Origin: an uncultured Microscilla sp.
GTDB taxonomy: Bacteria > Bacteroidota > Bacteroidia > Cytophagales > Microscillaceae
NCBI RefSeq assembly: GCF_947493425.1
Contig: NZ_CANLRP010000015.1
Coordinates: forward strand, 1 to 64,000
Length of the DNA: 64,000 nucleotides
Direction of reading: 5' to 3'
Shown here piece by piece: positions 25,618-34,787 of the stretch. Under the pieces are notes generated by a model that was given only the letters and a program-made list of their open reading frames with translations, was not told the DNA's origin and did no database searches. Numbering within the stretch: the first letter of the stretch is position 1; every line of letters starts with the position of its first letter. A program made the position numbers and the translations under genes.

Positions 25618-26565
25618 CTACTCTTGTACTTCACCCATTCCACTAAACTTCTCTATTCGCCGATTGACCAGCTCTTCGGTGGAAAGTTTTTGCAATGCTT
25701 TGATTTCTTTCAAAATCACTTGTTTTACAGTCTCATAAGTAGATTTAGGATTAGCATGTGCCCCTCCTAAAGGCTCGGGAATAATTTCATCTATTAGTTT
25801 GAAGCCCTTCATATCATCAGCAGTAAGCTTCAATGCCTCGGCTGCTTGTTCTTTGTAGTCCCAACTACGCCATAAGATGGTAGAGCAGTTTTCAGGAGAA
25901 ATTACTGAATACCAGGTATTTTCCAGCATCATTACTTTGTCGCCTACTGCTATACCCAAAGCTCCACCCGATGCTCCCTCGCCAATCACAATGCATATCA
26001 CAGGAACTTTGAGAGTAAACATCTCTTTGATATTGCGCGCAATCGCCTCAGCCTGCCCTCTTTCTTCAGCCTCAATTCCAGGAAAAGCTCCCGGAGTATC
26101 GATCAAGGTTACTATAGGTTTATCAAATTTTTCAGCAAGCCGCATCAAACGCAATGCTTTACGGTACCCCTCTGGGTTAGCCATTCCAAAGTTTCGGTAT
26201 TGCCGTTGTTTGGTATTGCGCCCCTTTTGCTGTCCTATAAACATGACAGTTTGTCCGTTTACATCACCAAAACCACCCACCATTGCCTTATCATCAGCAA
26301 TGTTACGATCACCGTGCAACTCTACAAAGTTGTCACACATCTCGTGGATATAGTCCAAAGTATAAGGACGGTTTTGATGACGAGACAGCTGCACCCTCTG
26401 CCAACGGGTGAGGTTGGTGTAGGTCTCCTTCTTTACTTTTAATATATTTTGTTCGAGCACTTTGATAGCGTCTGCTACATTGGCATCACTCTCTACCGCA
26501 AGTTGTTTCATATCATCCAACTTTTGCTCTAGTTCCGCAATGGGTTTTTCAAAATCTAAAAGCAT
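25618..26565 (-). CDS. accA: Acetyl-CoA carboxylase carboxyltransferase subunit alpha
   Basis: The 315-residue protein starts at [16 protein letters not shown] (ATG at 26563-26565); a longer frame to 26598 adds 11 unconserved residues. It forms the carboxyltransferase with AccD, moving CO2 from biotin to acetyl-CoA for fatty acid synthesis. Seen motifs include the N-terminal helical hairpin, [56 protein letters not shown], and [20 protein letters not shown] for the acyl-CoA oxyanion site. Length is usual for AccA. accD is not adjacent, as in many Bacteroidota. Confidence 0.97.
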   Translation of the reverse strand: MLLDFEKPIAELEQKLDDMKQLAVESDANVADAIKVLEQNILKVKKETYTNLTRWQRVQLSRHQNRPYTLDYIHEMCDNFVELHGDRNIADDKAMVGGFGDVNGQTVMFIGQQKGRNTKQRQYRNFGMANPEGYRKALRLMRLAEKFDKPIVTLIDTPGAFPGIEAEERGQAEAIARNIKEMFTLKVPVICIVIGEGASGGALGIAVGDKVMMLENTWYSVISPENCSTILWRSWDYKEQAAEALKLTADDMKGFKLIDEIIPEPLGGAHANPKSTYETVKQVILKEIKALQKLSTEELVNRRIEKFSGMGEVQE

Positions 26566-26935
26566 AATCTCTTTTTTGGTTTGCCTCAAGGTGAGCAAAG
26601 ATAGTTGATAAAAAAGTGATGCCCAAAGAAATGTAAGTTAGTTTATCTTTTTTGTCATTGCTTATACAAACATAAATAACTGAAAATCAGATAATTACAA
26701 ATATTTCAAAAACAGCGCCCAGTTATAAAAGTTCTATAATGAAAGTTAAATAGGGGTGTTTTTGGGCACATTTATCAAAATAAAAGCCCTAAATCGGTAA
26801 ATATCGGGACTTAACTTACGTATTCAGTAAAAGAAATATGAAAATATGTATTTTTACACTTAAGTGGGTTTTCAATTCGTTGTTATAACCTATTCAACAC
26901 TCATCCCTGCATAACTGAAAACGATTTATATATCA
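26566..26935. other. Divergent intergenic region
   Basis: This spacer separates the divergent accA and CAP-domain genes and holds their promoters. It is A+T-rich, and no hairpin, repeat or open frame could be supported. Confidence 0.4.
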
Positions 26936-27895
26936 ATGTCAAATATACGTATTACCTGGGTCGCATTATTTGCTGTAATAGTATTGCAAACATCTTGCGC
27001 CAAAATAGATGAGGTGTCTCCAGATAACACCGGAACAGACACTACTGCCACTGCTGGTGGAACTGCACAAAAAGATGCTATTCTCAAACTTTATAATGAG
27101 GAGTATGTACCCTCCATTCTTACCGAAATCGGTTGGAGCGGCAATGTAAGTAACTGTAATGCAGGTATTACTCCTACCAATACTCAAAATAAGGTACTTC
27201 AACGCCTCAATTTTTACCGCAAGCTGGTAGGTCTACCTGGCAACGTGGTATTAAACGCCGAAAAAAGTAATAAATGCCAACAAGCTGCCTTGATGTCACG
27301 CGCCAACAACTCTCTTTCTCACTCCCCGCCTACTACCTGGTCGTGTTATACTGCTGACGGGCGTGAAGCCTCTGGCAAATCTAACTTATCGTTAGGTTCG
27401 GCAGGCTCTAGAGCAGTCGATGCCTACATTAGAGATGCTGGTTCAGGCAATTATTTTGTGGGGCATCGTCGCTGGATATTATACCCCAAGCTACAAGAAG
27501 TAGGTACCGGAGACACCGACCGAAGCAACGCTTTGTGGGTAATTGGTGACATAGGTCCTGTACCCTTAAATATGCCCGATTTTGTGGCTTACCCGCCCAA
27601 AGGCTTTATGCCTCAAGATTTAGTGTACCCACGCTGGTCTTTTTCTATTCCCTCGGCCGACTTTTCTAATGCCAAGGTAACTATGACTGATGCCAGTGGC
27701 AATACAGTAAATCTAACCCAAGAAAAACTCAACAACGGTGGATTTGGTGATCGTACAATGGTATGGGTTCCTGAAAATATAAACATTACCTCTGCCGATG
27801 ATGTAACCTACAAGGTGAATATTACTGGGGTAAAGCTGGTAAGCGGCGAAACAAAAGATTTTAGTTATGAAGTAACTATTTTTAAAGCAAAATAG
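26936..27895 (+). CDS. CAP/SCP-domain lipoprotein
   Basis: The 319-residue protein has a lipoprotein signal with lipobox LQTSC (Cys about 21), followed by a Thr/Gly-rich linker. The CAP domain spans about residues 75-215. It starts VLQRLNFYRKLVGLPGNVVL, has KCQQAALMSRANNSLSHSPP, where the His is the usual CAP-tetrad position, and contains FVGHRRWILYPKLQEVGTG with the second His. Bacterial CAP proteins are secreted or surface-bound, with unclear lipid- or wall-related roles. The C-terminal 90 residues form a beta domain. It has its own terminator and seems monocistronic. Confidence 0.88.
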   Translation: MSNIRITWVALFAVIVLQTSCAKIDEVSPDNTGTDTTATAGGTAQKDAILKLYNEEYVPSILTEIGWSGNVSNCNAGITPTNTQNKVLQRLNFYRKLVGLPGNVVLNAEKSNKCQQAALMSRANNSLSHSPPTTWSCYTADGREASGKSNLSLGSAGSRAVDAYIRDAGSGNYFVGHRRWILYPKLQEVGTGDTDRSNALWVIGDIGPVPLNMPDFVAYPPKGFMPQDLVYPRWSFSIPSADFSNAKVTMTDASGNTVNLTQEKLNNGGFGDRTMVWVPENINITSADDVTYKVNITGVKLVSGETKDFSYEVTIFKAK

Positions 27896-27939
27896 CCTGA
27901 AACCAAAAACAATCTCTTTATTATTTTATTTATATATTA

Positions 27940-27967
27940 AAGTCGGTGGAAACACCGACTTTTTTTT
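27940..27967 (+). terminator. Terminator after the CAP-domain gene
   Basis: AAGTCGGTG, GAAA tetraloop, CACCGACTT and a T-run of eight. This is a textbook intrinsic terminator. Confidence 0.92.
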
Positions 27968-28007
27968 ATATTTCAACAAATAACCACTCACTAAGAATTT
28001 AGACCTT

Positions 28008-29660
28008 ATGCTATTAAAAAAATCTAATAAGTACTTAACTTCTTTTGTGTTCAGCATTGTATTCATCCACCTTGCACATGTGTCTATAGCCCAAGTTGGC
28101 AAGACAAAAATTTTTAGATACAATCAAACCGGAGGGCTTACCTCACTCGACCCAGCTTTTGCCAATAAAAGAGCTAATATCTGGGCGGTTACTCAGCTTT
28201 ATAATGGTTTGTTTCGTTTTGGAAGAAGCAACCGGGTGGCTCCTGACTTGGTAAACAAATGGGAAGTAACAGAAGATGGTAAAACTTACACTTTTCATAT
28301 TAAAAAAGGCATCAAGTTTCATAACCATGGTGTATTTGCCAACCATGCAAGACGGGAGGTAGTAGCAGCCGATTTTGTGTATACTTATCGACGTATCTTA
28401 AACCCAGAAACCAAAAGCCCTGGTGTCTGGATATTTAAAGATAAAGTATTACGCAACTCTAACAACTCTATTTCTGACACTTGTTTTCGAGCAGTTGGTC
28501 GCTATAGTTTCAGGGTATACCTTCACCAACGCTTTGATCATTTACCCCAATTGTTAGCTATGCCATACACTTTTGTGGTACCTCATGAAGCAGTGACCAG
28601 ATACGGCAAAGAGTTTGGCAAAAACCCCGTGGGTACTGGAGCTTTCAGGTTTGTACTCTGGAAACCCAACAAGTTGTTGTTGCTCAAAAAAAACCTCCTT
28701 TACTGGAAGTTTAGCTACGATGGTAAAAAGCTTCCGTTGATGGATGAGGTACGCATCTCGTTTATAGAAGATCGCAAAAAAGCCTTTAAAATGTTTACTC
28801 AAGGTAAACTCGATTTTCTAACTGGCACCATAGAGAGTAGTGCTGACCTTTTACTAGATGAAGATGGCACTGTCAAAGAAAAATGGTTGGGGAAGTTTAC
28901 CGTAGAAAAGGCACCTTATATGAATACTGAATACATAGGGTTTGCATTTGAACACCCTGGCGAACAAAAGCTTTGGACAAACAAAAAGTTACGTCTGGCA
29001 TTAAGTTATGCCATTAACCGCGAAGGACTGGTAAATAAGCTACGAAATCAAGTGGGTATTCCAGGGCACTATGGCATTGTACCCGAAGTTATTTCTTACA
29101 GTACTCGTGCCAAGGGTTATCGGTATAACATTGTAAAAGCACGTAAATTGCTGAAAGAAGCGGGTTACCCAGAGGGTAAAGGTTTGCCAACCATTACTTT
29201 GCATACTCACCTAGCCGACAAAAAACTGGCTGAATACCTTCAATCACAATGGCGTTATATTGGGGTCAACGTAGTAATTAACCGTCAAAAATTCTCGAAA
29301 CATCAACAAAAAGTAGATGCAGGCAAAGCAGGGTTGTTTAGAGGCTCTTGGTTGGGCGACTATCCTGATCCGGAAAATTACCTGGCAATGTTTTACAGCA
29401 AAAACTTTGCTCCTCATGGGCCTAACAAAACCCACTATCAAAACCCTCAGTTTGACCAACTTTTTGAAGCAGCCCGTGCTACCCAAAGCTCATCTACCCG
29501 ACACAGCGCTTATCGCAAAATGGATCAAATGATCATGGATGAGGCCGCAGTAATTGTACTCTATTACGATGAAAATATATGGCTTAAACAAAATAACATT
29601 GAAGGCTTGGAGACCAACCCAATGAATAATTTGATTTTGGAAGGTGTACACCAAAAATAA
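28008..29660 (+). CDS. Periplasmic solute-binding protein, family 5 (oligopeptide/dipeptide type)
   Basis: The 550-residue protein has a signal peptide (about 1-28, ending HVSIAQ). It carries the SBP_bac_5 pattern: TSLDPAFANKRANIWAVTQL, LVNKWEVTEDGKTYTFHIKK, FHNHGVF, VAADFVYTYRRIL, KNPVGTGAFRF, and later LRLALSYAINREGLV and GSWLGDYPDPENYLAMFY. These are the conserved blocks of OppA/DppA-type binding proteins, which capture peptides for an ABC importer. No permease or ATPase genes lie beside it. It lacks a lipobox, so it should be soluble periplasmic. The ligand is not predictable. Confidence 0.92.
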   Translation: MLLKKSNKYLTSFVFSIVFIHLAHVSIAQVGKTKIFRYNQTGGLTSLDPAFANKRANIWAVTQLYNGLFRFGRSNRVAPDLVNKWEVTEDGKTYTFHIKKGIKFHNHGVFANHARREVVAADFVYTYRRILNPETKSPGVWIFKDKVLRNSNNSISDTCFRAVGRYSFRVYLHQRFDHLPQLLAMPYTFVVPHEAVTRYGKEFGKNPVGTGAFRFVLWKPNKLLLLKKNLLYWKFSYDGKKLPLMDEVRISFIEDRKKAFKMFTQGKLDFLTGTIESSADLLLDEDGTVKEKWLGKFTVEKAPYMNTEYIGFAFEHPGEQKLWTNKKLRLALSYAINREGLVNKLRNQVGIPGHYGIVPEVISYSTRAKGYRYNIVKARKLLKEAGYPEGKGLPTITLHTHLADKKLAEYLQSQWRYIGVNVVINRQKFSKHQQKVDAGKAGLFRGSWLGDYPDPENYLAMFYSKNFAPHGPNKTHYQNPQFDQLFEAARATQSSSTRHSAYRKMDQMIMDEAAVIVLYYDENIWLKQNNIEGLETNPMNNLILEGVHQK

Positions 29661-29912
29661 ACATTTTATCAAGTTTTAATTGCACTTATCAAAGCATTTA
29701 TTTGGTTGTATTAATTTTATTTAAATGTAACTTTTCTAATACACAAAAAGCTTTAAATTAGTCTATTACGTCAAAAAATGTAATATTTACAAGCATACGA
29801 TTATTCCAATATTTTTTTAAGTTTTTTTTATTACAATGTAAGAAAAGATTAGAAAACTTTAATACATTTGTATCACTCTCAAATAGATAACCTAAGTCAA
29901 AAGTAAACTGAT

Positions 29913-30659
29913 ATGGATGCAAATAACAAAAGAATAGCGCTTGTTACTGGTGCAACTGGTGGTCTGGGTACTGCTATGTGTAAACAACTTTTTACAGACA
30001 ACTACAGGGTGCTTGCTAACTATCGTAACCCTGAAAAAGCCGAAAAGTGGGCAGCTGAAATGAAAGCTGAAGGCTTTGAAATAGAAATGTTTTTGGGCGA
30101 TGTGTGTGACTTTGATTCCGTTGAAAAAATGATTACCGAAATCAAGGAGAAAGTAGGAGTCATCGATATATTAATCAACAACGCAGGTATTACCCGCGAC
30201 ATTGCTTTTCACAAAATGTCAAAAGATCAATGGGACGCTGTGATTGGTACTAACCTTACCAGTGTTTTCAATTGTTCACGCCATGTAATTGCCGATATGC
30301 GTAACCAAGGCTACGGACGAATTATCAATATTTCGTCAGTAAATGGTCAAAGAGGACAGTTTGGGCAAGCTAATTATTCTGCGGCAAAAGCAGGTATCCA
30401 CGGTTTTACCAAAACGCTGGCAATGGAAGTAGCCAAAAAAGGCATTACAGTAAATACCATATCACCTGGTTATATTGGTACCGATATGGTGATGGCTGTA
30501 CGCGAAGATGTACGCCAAAAAATAATTGACCAGATTCCGGTAGGACGTTTGGGTGGCACTTTTGAAGTGGCACACTTGGTGTCATTCCTTGCTTCTGAAA
30601 ATTCAAGCTTTGTCACTGGAGCCAATTATGCAATCAATGGTGGGCAACACGTATACTAA
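29913..30659 (+). CDS. phbB: Acetoacetyl-CoA reductase (PhbB-type SDR)
   Basis: The 248-residue short-chain dehydrogenase has a TGATGGLG cofactor motif (residues 11-18), ILINNAGITRD with NNAG, catalytic Ser in NISSVNGQRG, and YSAAK (Tyr about 155). The stretch GQFGQANYSAAKAGIHGFTK is the signature of PhbB/PhaB reductases, which reduce acetoacetyl-CoA to (R)-3-hydroxybutyryl-CoA with NADPH for polyhydroxybutyrate synthesis. The C-terminus INGGQHVY fits the family's GGQHM end. A FabG-like role cannot be excluded. phaA and phaC are not nearby. Its 3' end has a decayed copy about 770 bp downstream. Confidence 0.88.
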   Translation: MDANNKRIALVTGATGGLGTAMCKQLFTDNYRVLANYRNPEKAEKWAAEMKAEGFEIEMFLGDVCDFDSVEKMITEIKEKVGVIDILINNAGITRDIAFHKMSKDQWDAVIGTNLTSVFNCSRHVIADMRNQGYGRIINISSVNGQRGQFGQANYSAAKAGIHGFTKTLAMEVAKKGITVNTISPGYIGTDMVMAVREDVRQKIIDQIPVGRLGGTFEVAHLVSFLASENSSFVTGANYAINGGQHVY

Positions 30660-30811
30660 GAACTTACCATTTTATGTTGTAAGTAAAGCTAAAAAACTCG
30701 TTTAAGCCGCCAAATATTATATTTGACTGGTGTACTGCTTCAAAGTGTTACTCTGCAATACAAAGAACTGCCATTACACCATCTTGGTGTATACTTTTTA
30801 AAGGATATGCA

Positions 30812-30847
30812 TAAAAAAACAGGCAATGGGAATTGCCTGTTTTTTTT
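30812..30847. terminator. Bidirectional terminator, first copy
   Basis: AAAAAACAGGCAAT pairs with ATTGCCTGTTTTTTT around GGGA. It serves phbB on the plus strand and the basic-protein gene on the minus strand. Confidence 0.85.
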
Positions 30848-30867
30848 ATAATTAGAACTTATATTGA

Positions 30868-31089
30868 TTACTTCTTTTTCGCTTTGGTTTTTTTGCTTTT
30901 TGACTTTTTAGCCTTGGCTTTTTTAGCTTTAGTTTTAGCTTTCTCTACTTTCTTTTCAGCTTCATCTTTAGCCTTTTTAGCCTCTTTTTTAGCATCAGCT
31001 ATTTTTGCTTTCATTTTAGCATTTGCTTCTTTAGCTTTTTGTTCTGCTTTGGCTTGGGCTTTCTTAATTTGTTCTTTGGCTTTTTTCAT
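30868..31089 (-). CDS. Lys/Ala-rich histone H1-like basic protein, copy 1
   Basis: The 73-residue protein is almost entirely Lys, Ala and Glu. Residues 1-50 can form an amphipathic helix or coiled coil (KEAKKAKDEAEKKVEKAKTK), and residues 51-73 form a polycationic tail (KAKAKKSKSKKTKAKKK). Such composition is typical of bacterial H1-like DNA-compacting proteins. Some polyhydroxyalkanoate granule proteins (PhaF) also carry H1-like tails, which is of interest because phbB is the neighbour. Both roles are inference. The opposite strand gives only a hydrophobic mirror frame. It is 654-660 bp from its paralogue at 31528-31743. Confidence 0.75.
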   Translation of the reverse strand: MKKAKEQIKKAQAKAEQKAKEANAKMKAKIADAKKEAKKAKDEAEKKVEKAKTKAKKAKAKKSKSKKTKAKKK

Positions 31090-31359
31090 TTTCTTTAGAC
31101 TTTGATTTTGTTTTAATTATTGTAGCCTACTTCTATTGAAGTTTGACTACTGTTTCACTTTTTAGGGCTTGTGAAACAATGCTTAGCTGTAATTTTGATT
31201 ACTAGAATAAAATTAACTTTTTTATTCTCTTCTGACTACTCTACCCTACTTCCCCCATAAAACTTCTTTTATGTCCAAATCATGGCGATTCGATCACCAG
31301 ACGGGGGCACTCGCTACGGTGATAATGGTATTTTCAAGTGATTTTTTTACTGTTTTCCT

Positions 31360-31428
31360 TTTAGCTTGATGGCTAGTTTTGTAACAGGTGTCAATTATAC
31401 AATCAACAATGGACAACACGTATACTAA
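31360..31428 (+). pseudogene. Remnant of a duplicated phbB 3' end
   Basis: In frame to the TAA at 31426 this reads SFVTGVNYTINNGQHVY, against SFVTGANYAINGGQHVY at the end of phbB. The DNA identity is high over about 55 bp. Upstream of it no further phbB sequence is visible, so it is only the tail. Confidence 0.8.
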
Positions 31429-31474
31429 TCATTGAAGAAACTATACATACTAAATCACCCAGGTGAGTTCGACA

Positions 31475-31507
31475 AAAAACAGGCAATAGGAATTGCCTGT
31501 TTTTTAC
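31475..31507. terminator. Bidirectional terminator, second copy
   Basis: AAAAAACAGGCAAT pairs with ATTGCCTGTTTTTT around AGGA, one base different in the loop from the copy at 30812. It follows the basic-protein gene at 31528-31743 on the minus strand. Confidence 0.85.
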
Positions 31508-31527
31508 GCTTTTAGGGCTTGTTTTTA

Positions 31528-31743
31528 TTATTTCTTCTTTGACTTTTTAGCTTTTGCCTCTGCTTTAGCTTTTTTAGCTTCTGCTTTTAATTTAGCCTTT
31601 GTTTTCTCTACTTTCTTTTCTGCGTCAGCTTTAGCTTTTTTGGCCTCTTTCTTGGCATCAGCTATTTTTTCTTGCATTTTAGCATTGGCTTCTTTTACTG
31701 CTTTTTCAGCTTTAGATTTTGCTTTTTTGATAGCTTTCTTCAT
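31528..31743 (-). CDS. Lys/Ala-rich histone H1-like basic protein, copy 2
   Basis: The 71-residue paralogue of the gene at 30868 shares KEANAKM, EKIADAKKEAKKAK (KIADAKKEAKKAK in both) and DAEKKVEK. Its tail is more alanine-rich (KLKAEAKKAKAEAKAKKSKKK in two pieces). Both copies keep an open frame despite flanking decay, which suggests that both are selected. It is read on the minus strand with its own upstream region duplicated too. The DNA-binding role is inferred from composition only. Confidence 0.75.
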   Translation of the reverse strand: MKKAIKKAKSKAEKAVKEANAKMQEKIADAKKEAKKAKADAEKKVEKTKAKLKAEAKKAKAEAKAKKSKKK

Positions 31744-31870
31744 CTTTTTGGATTTTATGTTCTTAAAATTTTATTTTGATTGATGTAGCCTCTTTTTCCT
31801 TTTTATTAAAGGTAAAGGTTTGGCTACTGTTTCAGATTTTACAGCCTCTGAAACCGGGTTAGCTATAATC

Positions 31871-32410
31871 TTATATATCTTGCTGGGTTACCTCACCGAT
31901 AACCTTTAGTTCTATTTCTTTTACCAGGCTTGCTCTACTTACTGGCGCATCCACTACTGTACTAACAGCATTAGGGTTGATAGTATTTCAGGCTCTCCTA
32001 TACTTTCTATATTGTAATGTCTTTGGTTACAGAAGCTTTACAAATGTATAGTGCCATGAATAGTTTTTTAGGTATTATACTCTCCTTATAATTATTGCTT
32101 GTTTTTCGGTCATTTTGTTAGATACTTTGACTAAGTGCTTATCAATCTTGTCACAAAATTAACAATTTATTAATGTAATAAAAATATTAAATTAACATTA
32201 TTAATTAAGTAAATTACTTATCATTTAACCAAACCCTTACATGATGCCTCAAATAACCCACTAATCAGCTTTTCTCTATTATCAAAAATAAGCTTTTAAA
32301 AAAGTTATATGTTACTAAAATAACAACTCCGCAGCTTTTTTGTTCAAAAAAAATAAAATCAAGAGTTCCCCCAGAGCTGTTACTATCCCCTTTTATTAGC
32401 AACATCAAGG
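31871..32410. other. Intergenic, A+T-rich
   Basis: No coding frame or clear signal was found beyond the end of the duplicated block. The stretch 32150-32300 is extremely A+T-rich. Confidence 0.5.
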
Positions 32411-33187
32411 CTATTTATCATCCAAAAACAAAGGAGTCTTTCCGTTAGTAATAATTACTTTAGAATTGCCAGACCTCACCAATTCTTTCATCACTTCAAT
32501 ACTTCTCATCTGAAGTACTTCTTTTGTCAATCCGTTTGAAATGATTTTTTGAAAGTCTTTTATTCCTTCAGCCTCAATTCGCTTTCTTTTGGCTTCTTGT
32601 TGCTCACGCTGCAAAACAAACTGCATTCTCATAGCATCTTGCTCAGCAGCAAGTTTTTGTTCAATAGCTCTGGATACTCTCGCAGGTAAACTTATACTTT
32701 TGAGCAATACTGCTTCTATCAAAAAACCTCGCTTATCAAGTAGCTCTTTCATGCGCTCTTGAATTTTATTTTCTATTACTGACCGCTCTCCTGAATGCAT
32801 ATCTTTGGCAAAGAACCTGGCGCACACATCGGCAGAAGCCGATCTAAAAACTGGTAAGATGAGGGTTTTCTCATATCCATACCCTACATTTTTAAGTATG
32901 TTAGCCGCATCCTCTTTTTTTATGCGATAAAGTATAGATATGTCTGAAGAAATAGTAAGCCCTTCTTTACTTGGTAAATCTATTTTCAGCTCCATATTAA
33001 TAGACCTGGCAGGGAGTGTTAACATTTTAGTGGTAAACGGGTTAACGGAATAAAGCCCAGGCTCTAAAGTTTGTGGCTTGACTTTGCCAAACTTAGTCTT
33101 CACCCCTACCATATCTTGCTTTACCACAACACAGGAACTAAACAGTAAGCCCATAATACTCAAAATAACTAAAGTGTATTGTCTCAT
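32411..33187 (-). CDS. Band 7/SPFH (prohibitin-like) lipoprotein
   Basis: The 258-residue protein has a lipoprotein signal with lipobox LFSSC (Cys about 19). An SPFH domain follows: VVKQDMVGVKTKFGKVKPQT, LEPGLYSVNPFTTKMLTLPA, then DISILYRIKKEDAANIL and FRSASADVCARFFAKDMHSG. A long helix of charged residues ends it (AIEQKLAAEQDAMRMQFVLQ, REQQEAKRKRIEAEGIKDFQ). These features define prohibitin/HflK-like proteins, which oligomerise on membranes and organise proteases or lipid domains. Anchoring by lipid rather than by a membrane helix is typical of Bacteroidota members. No partner gene is adjacent. Confidence 0.9.
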   Translation of the reverse strand: MRQYTLVILSIMGLLFSSCVVVKQDMVGVKTKFGKVKPQTLEPGLYSVNPFTTKMLTLPARSINMELKIDLPSKEGLTISSDISILYRIKKEDAANILKNVGYGYEKTLILPVFRSASADVCARFFAKDMHSGERSVIENKIQERMKELLDKRGFLIEAVLLKSISLPARVSRAIEQKLAAEQDAMRMQFVLQREQQEAKRKRIEAEGIKDFQKIISNGLTKEVLQMRSIEVMKELVRSGNSKVIITNGKTPLFLDDK

Positions 33188-33377
33188 AGTGTATATATTT
33201 AAGTTTCACTTCAATAAATAATAGTAATACTTGCAATTAAAATTGTGTTACTTTAAATATAACTTATACCAAGTGATAAAAGATTAAATTTTATACGAAA
33301 AAAAAGGTTTATTATACAAAATTGATGACTTGGCAAGAAAGGCTGAAAATAACGTCTCTATTTGCTGACCACAAAGA

Positions 33378-34304
33378 CTACGGCTTTAGGGCACCCTTAC
33401 TAAGGGACAACAAGCCTCTTACCCCACCCAATTGATAAAATAAAGGCTGTCCAATTGATTGGATAGTCGAGTAGGTCATTGGTTTACCCTGACCACTTCC
33501 AGGAAAAACTACATAAATAATCCCGTTTGCTACACCTCCAGTACGTGCATTGGCATTTATACCTAATAAACGCGCCAAAGCTATAGAACCTTCCCCTATT
33601 CTGGAATTGGCGCCTGTATCAGCATATATGGCATACGCCCAACGCTTGTTACGCGTGTTATACACTACTGCTACGTCACCCAACTTTACCCTTCCCCTTT
33701 GCTTTACCTTGGGAGGCAATACTATATAAGGCATTGTCTCAGCATTGACATACCTCCGCTGATCCCAGGGAGTGTACCTAAAATCCTGCAGACTGGTCAT
33801 AGATACATAATAACCACTTTTCTGCACTACTGGTTTACCATTTTTTGTAGCAATTGCCCACCATTTCCCTCCTTTACCTGCGTGTTTCAAGTCGTCAATC
33901 CCAGTGTTTTTAGGGTGATAAGCCCTTGGCGAACCATCAGCGTCAATGCTCATACCACTGCCAAATAACAATGCCTGACAGGGTTGAATTTGCCATACTG
34001 TTTTTTTATCAATGACTAATAACTTTCTCAGAGAAGTATTTTTAACAAAAGGCAACCGAGTCATTGCACGTTTTTTTTGCTTTGGGAAAGTAGCCACACC
34101 CATATCAGGCAATATGTCAGGTACATTGGGTAGTAGGTTTACAAGAGGCTGGTTAGACCGTGGGTAAAGTTTGCCATAAGGTGTGGCTTCCAGAGTATCG
34201 GTTTGCTGTTTTGGCTGGCTTGAAGTGGTTGCTTCAGTGCAGGATACCAACCACCCTGACAACGTAATGAAATGAAATAACAGGGCAAATCTTAGAGGGT
34301 TCAT
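33378..34304 (-). CDS. GH75 (fungal-type chitosanase) family lipoprotein
   Basis: The 308-residue protein is read from the ATG at 34302-34304, giving a lipoprotein signal with lipobox LVSC; the longer frame to 34373 would spoil it. The catalytic part, about residues 105-290, matches GH75 in order: SGMSIDADGSPRAYHP (family DMDIDCDG region), NAETMPYIVLPP, LGDVAVVYNTRNKRWAYAIY and ADTGANSRIGEGSIALARLL. The Asp of ADTG and Glu of GEGS are at the positions of the family's catalytic pair. It would cut chitosan or a related amino-polysaccharide at the cell surface. Distance from characterised enzymes looks large, so the substrate is uncertain. Confidence 0.8.
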   Translation of the reverse strand: MNPLRFALLFHFITLSGWLVSCTEATTSSQPKQQTDTLEATPYGKLYPRSNQPLVNLLPNVPDILPDMGVATFPKQKKRAMTRLPFVKNTSLRKLLVIDKKTVWQIQPCQALLFGSGMSIDADGSPRAYHPKNTGIDDLKHAGKGGKWWAIATKNGKPVVQKSGYYVSMTSLQDFRYTPWDQRRYVNAETMPYIVLPPKVKQRGRVKLGDVAVVYNTRNKRWAYAIYADTGANSRIGEGSIALARLLGINANARTGGVANGIIYVVFPGSGQGKPMTYSTIQSIGQPLFYQLGGVRGLLSLSKGALKP

Positions 34305-34392
34305 ATTTAAAAATACGCAAAAAAAATAGCTACCTATAAACCGAAGTCTATAAATAGCTATTCTTAAAATCATACGAAGTTATAAGCATACG

Positions 34393-34614
34393 CTAATATT
34401 CATCGTCATTGAAAAGGAAATCATCTTTTGTTGGGTAATCTGGCCAGATTTCCTCAATGTTCTCATAAGGTTGACCGTCATCTTCAATTTGTTGAAGATT
34501 CTCCACGATTTCCATAGGAGCCCCTGTTCGAAGAGAGAAGTCTATTAACTCCTCTTTTGTGGCAGGCCACGGAGCATCTTCTAAATATGAAGCTAATTCT
34601 AATGTCCAGTACAT
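34393..34614 (-). CDS. DUF2795-family small protein
   Basis: The 73-residue acidic protein MYWTLELASYLEDAPWPATK continues with EELIDFSLRTGAPMEIVENL and a tail rich in Asp and Glu. The pattern 'LASYLedaPWPATKeELIdyA...gAp.evvenL' is DUF2795, a small cytoplasmic helical domain widespread in Bacteroidota. Function unknown. It lies upstream of the chitosanase-like gene on the same strand. Confidence 0.88.
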   Translation of the reverse strand: MYWTLELASYLEDAPWPATKEELIDFSLRTGAPMEIVENLQQIEDDGQPYENIEEIWPDYPTKDDFLFNDDEY

Positions 34615-34718
34615 ATATAGAAATTGAAAAAGGTTATTGTTCTACATCTATTTATTTTCAGATACTATCTGACAGAGAAATTTGTTTTAACAAATTCCAT
34701 TCTTTTTTGACAAAAAAA

Positions 34719-34782
34719 GTAGTTTTTTTAAGCCTGTTGACTAAAATGTATAAATACGTTCTTTAAACAGGCTTTTTAACTA
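34719..34782 (-). terminator. Terminator of the DUF349 gene
   Basis: GTAGTT...AAGCCTGTT (34719-34738) pairs with AAACAGGCTTTTTAACTAC (34764-34782). It is a long imperfect hairpin 6 bp past the stop, followed by T7 on the minus strand. Confidence 0.6.
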
Positions 34783-34787
34783 CATTT

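Larger units (their letters stand above)
30601..31870. repeat. Tandem duplication: phbB 3' end, terminator and basic-protein gene
   Basis: The block 'phbB tail, CAGGCAAT...ATTGCCTG terminator, Lys/Ala-rich minus-strand gene and its promoter' occurs twice. The phbB stop at 30659 corresponds to 31428, and the terminators at 30812 and 31475 correspond (offset about 660). The genes 30868-31089 and 31528-31743 correspond, as do their upstream regions near 31141-31200 and 31819-31870. The second copy lost about 110 bp between the tail and the terminator. Confidence 0.8.

Noticed and set aside
30833-31105. Plus-strand hydrophobic frame, apparently a membrane protein
   Set aside because: It is the mirror of the Lys/Ala-rich gene: AAA/GCT codons read backwards give Phe, Ala, Leu and Ser. 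The same holds for 31493-31783.
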